This document shows, piece after piece, positions 16,775 through 25,246 of a DNA stretch of 64,000 nucleotides (its first letter is position 1; each line of letters starts with the position of its first letter). This DNA comes from Fimbriiglobus ruber (GTDB taxonomy: Bacteria > Planctomycetota > Planctomycetia > Gemmatales > Gemmataceae), in assembly GCF_002197845.1 (NCBI RefSeq), contig NZ_NIDE01000020.1, positions 419,460-483,459 on the forward strand, given 5' to 3'. The notes below the pieces were generated by a model. That model had not been told where the DNA came from, made no database searches, and was given only the letters and a program-made list of their open reading frames with translations. Made by a program: the position numbers and the translations under genes.

Positions 16775-19700
16775 ATGATTCGTGCGTTCGTTGCCGCGCT
16801 CTGTGCCACCCTTTTTGCCGGTCTTGTTTGGGCCGGCGATCCCGCGCCGACCGCGGCCAGCGTAAACGAAACGCTCGACAAATATCGTGCCGAGCGGGAA
16901 GTCGCAGCCAAGACGTTCGGCCCGGCCGAGTTAGCCGCGGCCGATGATCTAGCGGCCCGCGCGACGGCCGCCTTGAAAGACGGCAACCTGAGCGGTGCCG
17001 CCCGGCAAGCACGGGACGCCCGGTGGCACCTGCCGTTCATCCCGCCCGACCTTCCGCCCCATGTGAGCCGAGTCCTCGGCGTGGCCCGGCTCCGCCACAG
17101 CGACCGGGTCAACGCCCTGTCGTACAGCCCGGACGGGAATACGCTCGCCTCCGCTTCTCGTGATGGAACGGTCCGTCTCTGGGATCTGGGCAATGGGCGG
17201 GAAATCCTCACCTATCACGGCCACGAGAAGGCCGAACCAGAAACCGAGAAACTCAATGTCCTCAAGGTTCCCGGGGCTGTCTTCTCGCCGGACGGGGCTG
17301 TGGTCGCGTCGTCGGGCGGGCATGAGATTCACGTCTGGGACGCGAAGACGGGGAAACTCGTTCACACGCTGTCCGCGCACAAGGCCCCGGTCCGCGGGCT
17401 CGCGTTCGTTGACGCGAACACGCTCGTGTCCGGTGGCGACGACCGCAAGGTGATAGTTTGGGATGTCCGTCAGGAAAAGCCGGTGACGACCTTTGCCGAG
17501 CAAGCCCAGCGCGTCGAGGCGGTCGCCGTCGGCGGGAAGGGGAAGCTCATCGCCTCGATCAACGCGGTCGGCGAGTTGTTCGTCTACGCCACGCACTCGG
17601 ACAAGAAAACGCCGCTCATGTCGATCGCCGTCACCGACGGCTCGGCGGCCGGGACCGGGGTCGCGTTCGCCGGCGACGGGGGCATCGCCACGACCGGCGG
17701 CGACCCCAAGATCAAGCTGACCTCCGGGCCGTCTACGGACGCCCCAGCCACCGGCGTCGGCGCGACCGTTCGCACGTATCAGGGCCACACGGGCAAAATC
17801 ACCGCCCTCGCGGCGACGGCCGACGGCAAATTTCTGATCACTGGCGGCACCGATCAGACAGTGCGGGTCTGGGAAGTCAGTTCCGGGAAACAACTCTGGT
17901 CGTTCCACGGTCACCCGGCGGCCGTCACCGCGATCGCCATTAACGCGGCGGGGACACAAATCGCCTCCGGCGCGGAAGACGGCTCGATCCGCCTCTGGCC
18001 CCTCTCCCCGGCCGACGATCACCGGGCCGCCACCGACGCGACCGAGGCTCTCTGGACTGTGGCCGTCTCCCCGGACGGGCGGCGGTTCGCCACCGGCGGC
18101 GCGGACCGACTGGTGCGGATCTACGACACCGTAGCGGTCAAACTGGAAAAGCCGCTCGCCGGGCATTCTGGCGCGGTCACTGCCGTCGTGTTCCTGGATG
18201 CCGGAACGGTCGCGTCCGGGGCCGGGGACAAACTCGTCAAAGTTTGGGATCTCGCGAGCGGGAAAGCCATCGATTGTGCGGGCCACAAGTCGGCGGTTCT
18301 CGCAGTCGCCGCCGACGGATCGGGGAAACTGGTCGTGTCCGGGTCGGCCGACAAGACGGTCCGCGGTTGGGACCGAGGGGCGGGGAAAGAGTTGTGGGCC
18401 TGGACCGGGAAGTCGGCTGTTTGCGCGGTCGCGGTCCGGAAAGACGGACGGCGGGTCGCGGTGGGCACGGCGGACGGGAGCCTCACGATTCTTTCGGTCG
18501 ACGGCAGCGAGACGCCCAAGGTTCTCGCCTCGGTTCCCGCGCACGCCGCGGGTGTCGCCGGCGTCGCCTACCACCCGGACGGCACCCGAGTCGTGACGTG
18601 CGGCGGGGACGGGATCGCGCGGACCTGGTCGCTGCCGGACAACGGCCCGCCCGCCAACCTGGCGAAGTTCGAGGTGCCGGCCCGGTCCGGGCCGGTGACG
18701 ACGGTCGCCCTCTCGACCGTTGCGTTCTCGGCGGACGGGCGACTGATCGCGACGGGCGGCGCGGACGCTATTCCCCGCGTGTGGGACGTGCAGACCGGCG
18801 GCGAGGTCCGCGGGTTCCGCGGGCACACGGACTGGGTCACTGGCGTTGCCTTCGCCCCGGACGGGCGGGCGCTGATTTCGGTGGGCGTGGACAAAGCCGC
18901 CCGCGTGTTCGAGATGTCGCGGCCGGAGTCGAGCGGGACTGCCGGGCACAGCCTGCCGGTCAAGTGCGTGGCCGTGAGCCGGGACGGCTTACTGCTCGCC
19001 ACCGGATCGGACGACAAAACAGTGAAGGTCTGGGATCTCGCCACCGGCCACGAAGTGGCCACGCTGACGGGCGCGACCGCCCCCCTCAACGCGATCGGGT
19101 TTACAGGGCCGAACGAACTCGTCGGCGGGGGCGACGACGGGCTCCTCCGCTGGTGGTCCGCGCGGCCGGGCAAGGAAATCCGAACCGCCCCCTGTGGCAA
19201 TGTGTTCAACCTGGCGATCGCCCCTGACGGCAAGGTGGGCGTCGTTTGGGCGCGGACCCGCGAAAAGACGACCGGATTCGAGCTGTATGGGACCACTGGT
19301 GTCGCCGAGCCCGGTGTCACCGAGAAAGGGCGCGAGGCGTCGTGTGCGGTACTCTCGGCGGACGCTGCCTTGGGTGTCACCGGCGGCGAGGACGGCGTCG
19401 TCCGCATCTGGGATCTGGGCACCAAGGACCGCGTCGGCGGCGACTGGCCGCTCTTCGTCAACCGAGTCGCCGACCTCGCGCTGACGCCGGACAAGAAGAC
19501 GCTCATCGCGATCGACATCGACGGCACGGTCAAGATTGGCGACGTGGCGAAGCGGGCCGCCGAGCCGGCGATCCCGGCCGTCACGGATGGCGTCAACGGG
19601 CTCGTCGTCTCGCCGACCGGCGATAAGTTCGCCACCATTTCCAAAGTCGGGGTCGTAAAACTATGGGACTTGAAGGGTAAGGAGCTCCGGTCGTGGAAGT

Positions 19701-19798
19701 TCTCCAGTCTGCCCGCCGCCGCGGCGTTCACCCCGAACGGGAAGCAGCTGGTGACCGGCAATGGCGACGGGACGGCGTTCGTTCTCGACTTGCCTTGA
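16775..19798 (+). CDS. Exported WD40-repeat protein
   Basis: 1007 aa from ATG 16775, with a GAGAGAGG ribosome site and signal peptide MIRAFVAALCATLFAGLVWA. An Ala-rich helical stretch (about 30-95) is followed by some 15 WD40 blades. Many end in the typical VRLWDL, IHVWDA, VIVWDV, VRVWEV, VKVWDL, PRVWDV, VRIWDL tripeptides, preceded by GH and DGxxLAS/ASG motifs. This is enough for two beta-propellers. The export signal points to a periplasmic or surface scaffold. There is no enzyme domain and no obvious partner gene. Confidence 0.88.
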   Translation: MIRAFVAALCATLFAGLVWAGDPAPTAASVNETLDKYRAEREVAAKTFGPAELAAADDLAARATAALKDGNLSGAARQARDARWHLPFIPPDLPPHVSRVLGVARLRHSDRVNALSYSPDGNTLASASRDGTVRLWDLGNGREILTYHGHEKAEPETEKLNVLKVPGAVFSPDGAVVASSGGHEIHVWDAKTGKLVHTLSAHKAPVRGLAFVDANTLVSGGDDRKVIVWDVRQEKPVTTFAEQAQRVEAVAVGGKGKLIASINAVGELFVYATHSDKKTPLMSIAVTDGSAAGTGVAFAGDGGIATTGGDPKIKLTSGPSTDAPATGVGATVRTYQGHTGKITALAATADGKFLITGGTDQTVRVWEVSSGKQLWSFHGHPAAVTAIAINAAGTQIASGAEDGSIRLWPLSPADDHRAATDATEALWTVAVSPDGRRFATGGADRLVRIYDTVAVKLEKPLAGHSGAVTAVVFLDAGTVASGAGDKLVKVWDLASGKAIDCAGHKSAVLAVAADGSGKLVVSGSADKTVRGWDRGAGKELWAWTGKSAVCAVAVRKDGRRVAVGTADGSLTILSVDGSETPKVLASVPAHAAGVAGVAYHPDGTRVVTCGGDGIARTWSLPDNGPPANLAKFEVPARSGPVTTVALSTVAFSADGRLIATGGADAIPRVWDVQTGGEVRGFRGHTDWVTGVAFAPDGRALISVGVDKAARVFEMSRPESSGTAGHSLPVKCVAVSRDGLLLATGSDDKTVKVWDLATGHEVATLTGATAPLNAIGFTGPNELVGGGDDGLLRWWSARPGKEIRTAPCGNVFNLAIAPDGKVGVVWARTREKTTGFELYGTTGVAEPGVTEKGREASCAVLSADAALGVTGGEDGVVRIWDLGTKDRVGGDWPLFVNRVADLALTPDKKTLIAIDIDGTVKIGDVAKRAAEPAIPAVTDGVNGLVVSPTGDKFATISKVGVVKLWDLKGKELRSWKFSSLPAAAAFTPNGKQLVTGNGDGTAFVLDLP

Positions 19799-20446
19799 TC
19801 GAACGAACCAAGGCGTTCGGCGGCAAATACTTTGGCCATCCTGATTGCCCGAGTAAGTGTGACGACCCGCCGGTCCTAAAACAGGGGTTTCAGCGCAATA
19901 AGGCGTTCGGCAGGAATTAGCTTACCCACCGGTTGAAGCTACTCCGACTTGCCCCCCGGCGTTATGAAATCGGTCGGCGGGTACGCTATCACATGCCGAA
20001 CGCCTAAATGCAAAAAATGCTCCCAATCGCCATGGCCCGGCAGTCGCGGAGACGCGCCGGCCCCAAAACGGGGGTTTCAGCGCAATAAATGCAAAAAATG
20101 CTCCCAGGCGTCACGGCTCGACGGCCTCGCGGAGTTCCGCAGGTTGTTGGAGTGGGTCAAGTATCAACTGCCGAACGCCCAACCGGAATAGACTTCATCC
20201 TTTTTTCCAGGCCTCGACCAATGGCGATGCCTGGCTTCCGTGTTAAGGTGAAAAGAGAACGTCCCACGGACGACGGGCCTCTGGTCTGGCACGAACGGCC
20301 CAGACGGTCGTTTTTTGTCAAGTGAACGGATCGAGCGGTTTCGCTGGCCGACTTCCATCACGAACCCGACCGAACGCGGAACCTAGGCCCGCACGCCTCC
20401 GTCCAAATGGATCGCGACCCCCGAAAACCGCTTACCGGAGATTACG
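19799..20446. repeat. Intergenic region with short direct repeats, no gene
   Basis: Two copies of TAAATGCAAAAAATGCTCCC (20005-20025 and 20086-20106) and two copies of a unit ending GGGGTTTCAGCGCAATAA (about 19861-19903 and 20051-20088) alternate here. Extra fragments AGGCGTTCGGC/GCCGAACGC occur around 19810, 19904, 19995 and 20170. The units look like a degenerating dispersed repeat. No coding frame with a credible start or family motif was seen. Confidence 0.65.
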
Positions 20447-21163
20447 ATGACGAAGTATCGGTTCCTCGCCGCGACCGGCCTCCTGGCGGGCCTCCTCCTC
20501 GCCGCGACCGGCCCGGCGGCCGATAAAGGCGACGCCGAAGCGAACAAGAAAGCGCTGCAGGAAGTCGGCGACCTCGCCGGCGAGTGGAAGGGGAGCGGCG
20601 AGGCGAAGATTGCCGGCCGGAACACGATCTGGAAAGAGACCATCAACTGGGGCTGGAAGTTCGACAAGAAGAACGGGGACGCGTGGATCACGCTGGAAGT
20701 GAAGGACGGCAAGTTCCTCAGCGGCGGCAGCCTGAAGTACGACGCCGAGAAGAAACTCTACCGCTTGACCGCCACCGACACGGACAAGAAAGAGATGGTT
20801 TACGAGGGCAAGCTGACCAAGAAGGGGCTCATCCTCGAACGCAAGGAAGCCGGCAGCGGCGACGTCCACCGGCTGACGGTGTTCACGCTGGCCGACGGCG
20901 CCCGGATGATGGTTCAGGGCGACGTTCAGACGAAGGGCAAGGGGCCGTTCAGTACCGAGTTCAAAATCGCCGCGAACAACGCGGCCGAGTCGTTCGCGGG
21001 CGGCGGCGGGAAGAAACCCGAATGCGTCGTGACCGGCGGTCTCGGGACGATGGCCGTTTCGTACAACGGCAAGACGTACTACGTCTGCTGCAGCGGCTGC
21101 CGCGAAGAGTTCACCGCGAACCCAAAGAAGTTCGTGGACGAGTTCGAAAAGAAGAAGAAGTAA
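20447..21163 (+). CDS. Exported protein with C-terminal YHS/TRASH-type metal-binding domain
   Basis: 238 aa with GGAG seven bases before ATG 20447. Signal peptide MTKYRFLAATGLLAGLLLAATGPAA. Residues 35-185 form a beta-rich lipocalin-like part (GDLAGEWKGSGEAKI, WKETINWGWKF, HRLTVFTLADGARMMVQGD), similar in style to DUF1579-type or copper-related exported proteins. Residues about 190-235 are a YHS/TRASH module: CVVTGGLGTMAVSYNGKTYY, then VCCSGCREEFTANPKKF. TRASH/YHS cysteines bind transition metals, so metal sensing or delivery in the periplasm is plausible. A terminator follows directly. Confidence 0.75.
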   Translation: MTKYRFLAATGLLAGLLLAATGPAADKGDAEANKKALQEVGDLAGEWKGSGEAKIAGRNTIWKETINWGWKFDKKNGDAWITLEVKDGKFLSGGSLKYDAEKKLYRLTATDTDKKEMVYEGKLTKKGLILERKEAGSGDVHRLTVFTLADGARMMVQGDVQTKGKGPFSTEFKIAANNAAESFAGGGGKKPECVVTGGLGTMAVSYNGKTYYVCCSGCREEFTANPKKFVDEFEKKKK

Positions 21164-21177
21164 CATCGTGACGAGTG

Positions 21178-21208
21178 AACCCCGCCCGCTGGCCGCCGGG
21201 CGGGGTTT
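21178..21208 (+). terminator. Rho-independent-like terminator after the YHS-domain gene
   Basis: AACCCCGCCCG and CGGGCGGGGTT form a perfect 11-bp stem with an 8-base loop, followed by T. It lies 15 bp after the YHS gene stop. It argues that the next gene begins at 21255, not at the GTG at 21168 that would place this hairpin in its coding region. Confidence 0.8.
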
Positions 21209-21254
21209 CGCTGTTCCGATCGCGGCTGCTCGTCTCGCCCGGGGAATCGTCGAA

Positions 21255-21617
21255 ATGGTCTTCGCGGTACGGTGCCCGTCCGGCCGGTGCCGGAAGTACA
21301 TGCTGGTGGAAGAAACCGACCGGGGTCGGGCGATCCCCTGTTTGATCTGCAAATTCCCGATTCAGATCCCGCCCGTCAAATCGTCCGCCCCGCAGCCAGC
21401 CCCAGCCCCGCCACCGCCGCCAGTGCAAGCAGCCGATCAGATTCCGCCTACACCGCTCGCGATTCCACTCCCGGTCCCGCCGCCCGCGCCTCTTGCGGTA
21501 CCGATTCCGTCACCGCCTGCGATTCCGGTACTCCTCCCCGTTGCGGAGAAACTCGCCCCTGGACCGGGCGGGGACGATCTGATTTTTCTGGACGACGAGG
21601 TATTGGGGCTGGAGTGA
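21255..21617 (+). CDS. Small zinc-ribbon, proline-rich protein
   Basis: 120 aa from ATG 21255. An N-terminal treble-clef or zinc-ribbon pattern (C7, C12, C29, C32: CPSGRC ... CLIC) precedes a long Pro/Ala/Val-rich segment (about 40-100) and an acidic end (GGDDLIFLDDEVLGLE). Planctomycete genomes hold many such short ribbon-plus-low-complexity proteins; no function is known. The earlier start at 21168 is rejected because it reads through a terminator hairpin. Confidence 0.5.
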   Translation: MVFAVRCPSGRCRKYMLVEETDRGRAIPCLICKFPIQIPPVKSSAPQPAPAPPPPPVQAADQIPPTPLAIPLPVPPPAPLAVPIPSPPAIPVLLPVAEKLAPGPGGDDLIFLDDEVLGLE

Positions 21618-21709
21618 GGCGACTCGTAGGGCACGCGATTGGATTGCCGCACCACAAGCCCAGCGATGACGCGCTGCGGCGACCAACCACACACCCGCCT
21701 ATCATTAAG

Positions 21710-21979
21710 TTGTCGGCCCTCCTGGCGTTGGCCGACTCCCGGACCGGGTTCCAACGGCTCCTCACCGAGGTCACCCTCGGCCGGGTCGGACTCATTCTCG
21801 ACCTCAAGATGGGTCGGCTGGCCCGGTCGTGTAAGGATTGGCACCATCTGCTGGAAGTCTGTGCGCTGGTCGGTGCCTTGCTGGCCGATCGGGACGGCGT
21901 GTACGACCCGCGGGATGGGAACGATCGCTTCCTCCTCGAACTGACCGGAATCATGTCGGAAGCGGAACTCGTGAGTTAG
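21710..21979 (+). pseudogene. Serine recombinase remnant (catalytic domain fragment)
   Basis: The frame reads TGFQRLLTEVTLGRVGLILDLKMGRLARSCKDWHHLLEVCALVG, then DGVYDPRDGNDRFLLELTGIMSEAEL. This matches the resolvase-type catalytic domain of large serine recombinases common in Gemmata-like genomes (motifs SRLARxxxDWHxLLE and GxxSExEL). The N-terminal strand with the catalytic serine is not recognisable, and the frame stops right after SEAELVS, so the DNA-binding part is gone. It is a relic of a mobile element beside the broken TM0106-like gene. Confidence 0.75.
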
Positions 21980-22275
21980 CGGAGCCGCAGGGATGTCCCG
22001 GGCTCCAGGCCGCGTGTGTCGATCGGCTGGTCGCGGATCTGGTCCCGAACTGAATCCCGCTCCAGTCGTAACGGTTCCCCTGAATGTATTCCATGACCCC
22101 GTGACCAAAAGCTAACGCGCCGACGCCCGCCTACAACCTCTCCGGCCGGCGATAGGGCGACCTGCCCGGGTTACAATCGCCCAGGCCGGTAGACCACACC
22201 TCCACCACACTTGACCGCACGGCGGCGGCGACTTCGTGTCCAGTCAGGGATGAAGATCCGCAGAGGGCCGCCGTG

Positions 22276-23145
22276 ATGAAGATCACCAATGAGATCCTTG
22301 AAGCCCACCTCAACTGCAACACCAAGGGCCTGCGCAAGCTCGCCGGCGAATCCGGCACCAAATCGGACTACGAGATGATGTCGACCGAAGCGAGGCAGGC
22401 ATCGCGTGAGGCAGCCGTCGCCAAACTCGTCGCCCGCATCCCCGACGCCTCCCGCGGGGTGCCGGTCACGGTCGAGACGTTGAAGGAAGGGAAGCTTCTG
22501 CTGGCCGACGCCACGCTTGAGGACGAAGCCATGTCGCTCCACCTCGAAGCATTGAAACGGTCGGAAGGAGCCTCGAAACTGGGCGACCATCACTACGTCC
22601 CCGTCCTCCACGTCAACGGCGTCAAGGTCGGCACGCGGGAGAGGCTCTTTCTGGCCGTCTTCGGGCTCGCCCTCTCGGGAGTGCAAGGGTTCCGGCCTGC
22701 GGTCGGTTTGGTCATCTGCGGTCCCGAGGGACGGCCCGCCAGAGTTGAACTGGATGGTAAGCTTTACGGCCAGGCAGAGCAGGCACTGGGTGAACTCAAA
22801 CGAATTCAAGCAGGAGGTGAGCCGTCGAGGCTGGTGTTGAACAAGCACTGCCAACAGTGTGAGTTCAGACAGCGGTGCCACGAGGAGGCGGTGAAGGCCG
22901 ATGAAATCAGCCTGTTGTCAGGCGTTGGCGAGAAGGAGTTGAAGCGGTACAACCGCAAGGGCATTTTCACGTTGACGCAGCTGTCCTGCTCTTTCCGTCC
23001 CAGGAGGAGAAGCAGGAGGTCACCACCGCTTGAGAAACGCCAGCACGCCTTGCACGCGATGGCGATCCGGGACAGGCGAATCTACCTCTTTTGGGGCGCC
23101 GAGCCTCCACGACAGTCCCGTCCGGGTCTACCTGGACATGGAAGG
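22276..23145 (+). pseudogene. TM0106-type RecB-like nuclease, frameshifted and cut by an IS3-type element
   Basis: ATG 22276 opens a protein matching the TM0106 family: KLGDHHYVPVLHV, the Fe-S cluster cysteines C14 and HCQQCEFRQRC (C192, C195, C201), and LLSGVGEKELKRYNRKGIFTLTQLSC (helix-hairpin-helix). A TTTT run at 23089-23092 shifts the frame. In the next frame the family continues as SPVRVYLDMEGLP, the start of the RNase H-like exonuclease domain, and then meets the IS end at 23146. The missing exonuclease half is not found beyond the element. The full protein would be a Cas4/RecB-like plus 3'-5' exonuclease fusion. Confidence 0.82.
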
Positions 23146-23205
23146 GCTGCCGGTTTGACGGACAAGCCGAATGCTTAGTATGGTCGATCGGAAAGGAGTC
23201 GTGTC

Positions 23206-23511
23206 ATGGCCAAGAAGCCCGTTCCCACGACCCCGAAGTCTCCTCCACCGCGCCGGCAGTTTTCGGACGCGTTCCGGCGGGACGCCGTCCCGATGCTCCT
23301 CGACGGCCACACCGCGGTGTCGGTGGCCGAGCGGGGCCTCTCGGGACCGAATCTCTTGTACCGGTGGAAGGCCCAACAACGCGACCCGTCCGGCCCCCTC
23401 GCCTCGTCCCTCGATGACCGCGTGCGGGAACGCGAGACCGAACTCCTTCGCGTCACCCGCGAACGCGACATCCTAAAAAACGCGGTGCCCATTTTCGGCC
23501 GGCGCGAGTGA
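23206..23511 (+). CDS. IS3-type transposase OrfA
   Basis: 101 aa. HTH region RRQFSDAFRRDAVPMLLDGHTAVSVAERGLSGPNLLYRW and a C-terminal leucine-zipper-like helix (RERETELLRVTRERDILKN), typical of IS3 OrfA. The protein is identical to OrfA of the second copy. Near its end, the in-frame slippery heptamer A_AAA_AAC (23475-23481) would move ribosomes into the OrfB frame. OrfB also starts by a GTGA overlap at 23508. Probably expressed but without a functional OrfB. Confidence 0.88.
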   Translation: MAKKPVPTTPKSPPPRRQFSDAFRRDAVPMLLDGHTAVSVAERGLSGPNLLYRWKAQQRDPSGPLASSLDDRVRERETELLRVTRERDILKNAVPIFGRRE

Positions 23512-24363
23512 CCGACGTGTACTCGGTGGTCGAGACCGTCGCCCGTGAGGCGAGTGCTCCCGCGGCCACCGTCGGCGACCTCCGCGGCGTGACTCGGGCG
23601 GCGGATGACACGTGGCCGTCGGCCGAGCCGGGCCTGCGGGCGCAGCAACGCGCTGACGCCGGTCGTCGTGAGCATTCTCCCGACACACAAGGGGCGTTAC
23701 GGCGCCCGCCGAATTGCCAAGGAGTTGGGAGACCGGGAGATCGCGTGTGGCCCCCGGGGGGTGGCAAAAGTGCCGAGGAATCAACGCCTTCGTGCGATTC
23801 CGCCGCGCTCGCTCGTCCCCCGAACCGCGCACGGGCGACACACCCTGGGGTACAACCCGCATCGGCCGTCGGATCGGGAGGACCCGACCCGCGTCAACGA
23901 ATGGTGGGTGGGGGACGGTACCGATTTGCCGTTGCGGGGCGGCGGGTTCGGGTACCTCGCGGGGTCGAGGGGCCGGTACCCGCGGGCCATCGTCGGGGGT
24001 CGGTCGCGGCATCCATGACCGCGGGGCTCGTGGTGGACGGGACGTGTCGCGCCACGCGATCCGTTCGCGTCCACCGGGTGCGGGGTGGATCCGTCACACC
24101 GACCGCGGTGGCCCGTACGCGGGAACCCCGTATCGGGCGGTGCGGGCCCGGGCCGAGATGCGCCAGGGCATGAGCCGGCGGACAATTGTTACGACAACGC
24201 ATTCCTGGAATCGTGTCGGGGGACACGCCAGCGGGAACTCGAAATGACCGCCGACGACACGGTCCCGACGGCCCGGACGATCGCCGCCGAAGACGTGCGG
24301 TAGTACCGGCTCGAGCGGAAGCATTCGTCCCTCGGACGCCTCACCCCACACCAATTCGAAACT
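23508..24363 (+). pseudogene. IS3-type transposase OrfB, multiply frameshifted
   Basis: An rve/DDE integrase is recognisable in pieces: VTDVYSVVETVA, HKGRYGARRIAKELGD, TRVNEWWVGDGTDLPL (first Asp), HTDRGG (second Asp), NCYDNAFLESCRGT (catalytic Glu), and HSSLGRLTPHQFE. Reading them needs at least three frame changes, plus a TAG at 24301-24303 in place of an aromatic residue before YRLERKHSSLG. It is inactive. The frame change before HTDRGG and the TAG are shared with the other copy. Confidence 0.85.
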
Positions 24364-24448
24364 CAAGATCAGACCAATCTATAAGCAACTGCACTGTCCG
24401 TGAAATCGGCAGCATCTCAGGATACTCTTGTAGATTGGTTGGAGTAAA

Positions 24449-25030
24449 ATGTCCCGAGACGATTCCTCCCCCGCGACCAGAGTTCCGATGCGCAGCACTC
24501 GCACGGTCATCGCCGTCGTACTCGTCGGGTTTGTCGGCGGATGCGGCCTGCCCGGTAATGGACCGAGCGCCCAAGACAACGAGGCCGCGTTGAAGGTCGG
24601 CGATCCGGCTCCGCCGTTGACGGTCGACAAATGGATTCAAGGGGCCGAGGTCAGATCGTTCGTACCGGGCCAGGTGTACGTGATCGAGTTCTGGGCGACC
24701 TGGTGCGGGCCGTGCATCAAAGAGATGTCGCACCTGGACGAGTATCAAGCCAAATACAAAAACGAGGGCGTCACGATCATCGGGTTCACACCCGACATGT
24801 TCAATTCCGCCGATGAGGTGACGGCATTCCTGGGGCAGAAGCACCCGAGACCCGGTTATACCTTCGCCCACGAGACGGGACGAGTCACCTACGATGCGTA
24901 CATGAAAGCGGCCGGGCAGAGCGGCGTGCCGTGTTCGTTCGTCGTCGACAGGGCGGGGCGCATCGCTTACATCGGGCACCCGACTTATCTGGACGACGTT
25001 CTCCCCAAGGTGGTCGCCGGGACTCGCTGA
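24449..25030 (+). CDS. TlpA-like thioredoxin-fold lipoprotein
   Basis: 193 aa from ATG 24449 (GGAG four bases upstream). A long n-region, then VIAVVLVGFVGGC with lipobox Cys32. Mature part: KVGDPAPPLTVDKWIQG, active site WATWCGPC (85-89), GVTIIGFTPD, and GVPCSFVVDRAGRIAYIGHP with the cis-Pro-type loop. It is a periplasmic disulfide reductant of the TlpA/ResA type. Its nearest relative in the window is the longer protein at 51719-52867, which shares most motifs. It starts 36 bp after the IS3 copy, so its original promoter may have been replaced. Confidence 0.88.
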   Translation: MSRDDSSPATRVPMRSTRTVIAVVLVGFVGGCGLPGNGPSAQDNEAALKVGDPAPPLTVDKWIQGAEVRSFVPGQVYVIEFWATWCGPCIKEMSHLDEYQAKYKNEGVTIIGFTPDMFNSADEVTAFLGQKHPRPGYTFAHETGRVTYDAYMKAAGQSGVPCSFVVDRAGRIAYIGHPTYLDDVLPKVVAGTR

Positions 25031-25246
25031 TCGGGTTGCCCCTCTTTTACAGGCACGGCGCAAACACATCTGTTTCCTGATAGTTGCGACATGAGTCACC
25101 GGCTGTCTCGTTCGCCTCCGGCAGCAAGGCGCAACGTCAGGCGCCGGCAAGAGAAACGAGCGTGATAGCCATTTATTGTGTACGCCCGAACACGTTTCTG
25201 TTGACGCACGCGTAGAATGGGGCACCTTGAATCGAAGGAGGAGCCC

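Larger units (their letters stand above)
23146..24413 (+). mobile_element. IS3-type insertion sequence, copy 1 (degenerate)
   Basis: 1268 bp. Terminal inverted repeats GCTGCCGGTTTGACGGACAAG (left) and the complement of CTGTCCGTGAAATCGGCAGC (right) match at most positions. It carries orfA (intact) and a broken orfB. Compared with the other copy at 50239-51513, it lacks 5 bp near 23645, 1 bp near 23995 and 1 bp near 24178, which accounts for the 7-bp length difference. No target duplication is visible (flanks AGG and ATC). It interrupts the TM0106-like gene. Confidence 0.88.

Noticed and set aside
16949-18949. Minus-strand open frame of 666 codons opposite the WD40 gene
   Set aside because: It mirrors the WD40 codons in antisense, has Arg/Pro/Gly-rich low-complexity content and no start signal.
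19861-20106. Possible CRISPR array
   Set aside because: Only two copies of each unit, unequal spacing, unit sequences of two types and no cas genes nearby.
21168-21254. Upstream extension of the small zinc-ribbon protein from GTG 21168
   Set aside because: It would read through a perfect terminator hairpin directly after the YHS-domain gene; ATG 21255 with the Cys pair is the better start.
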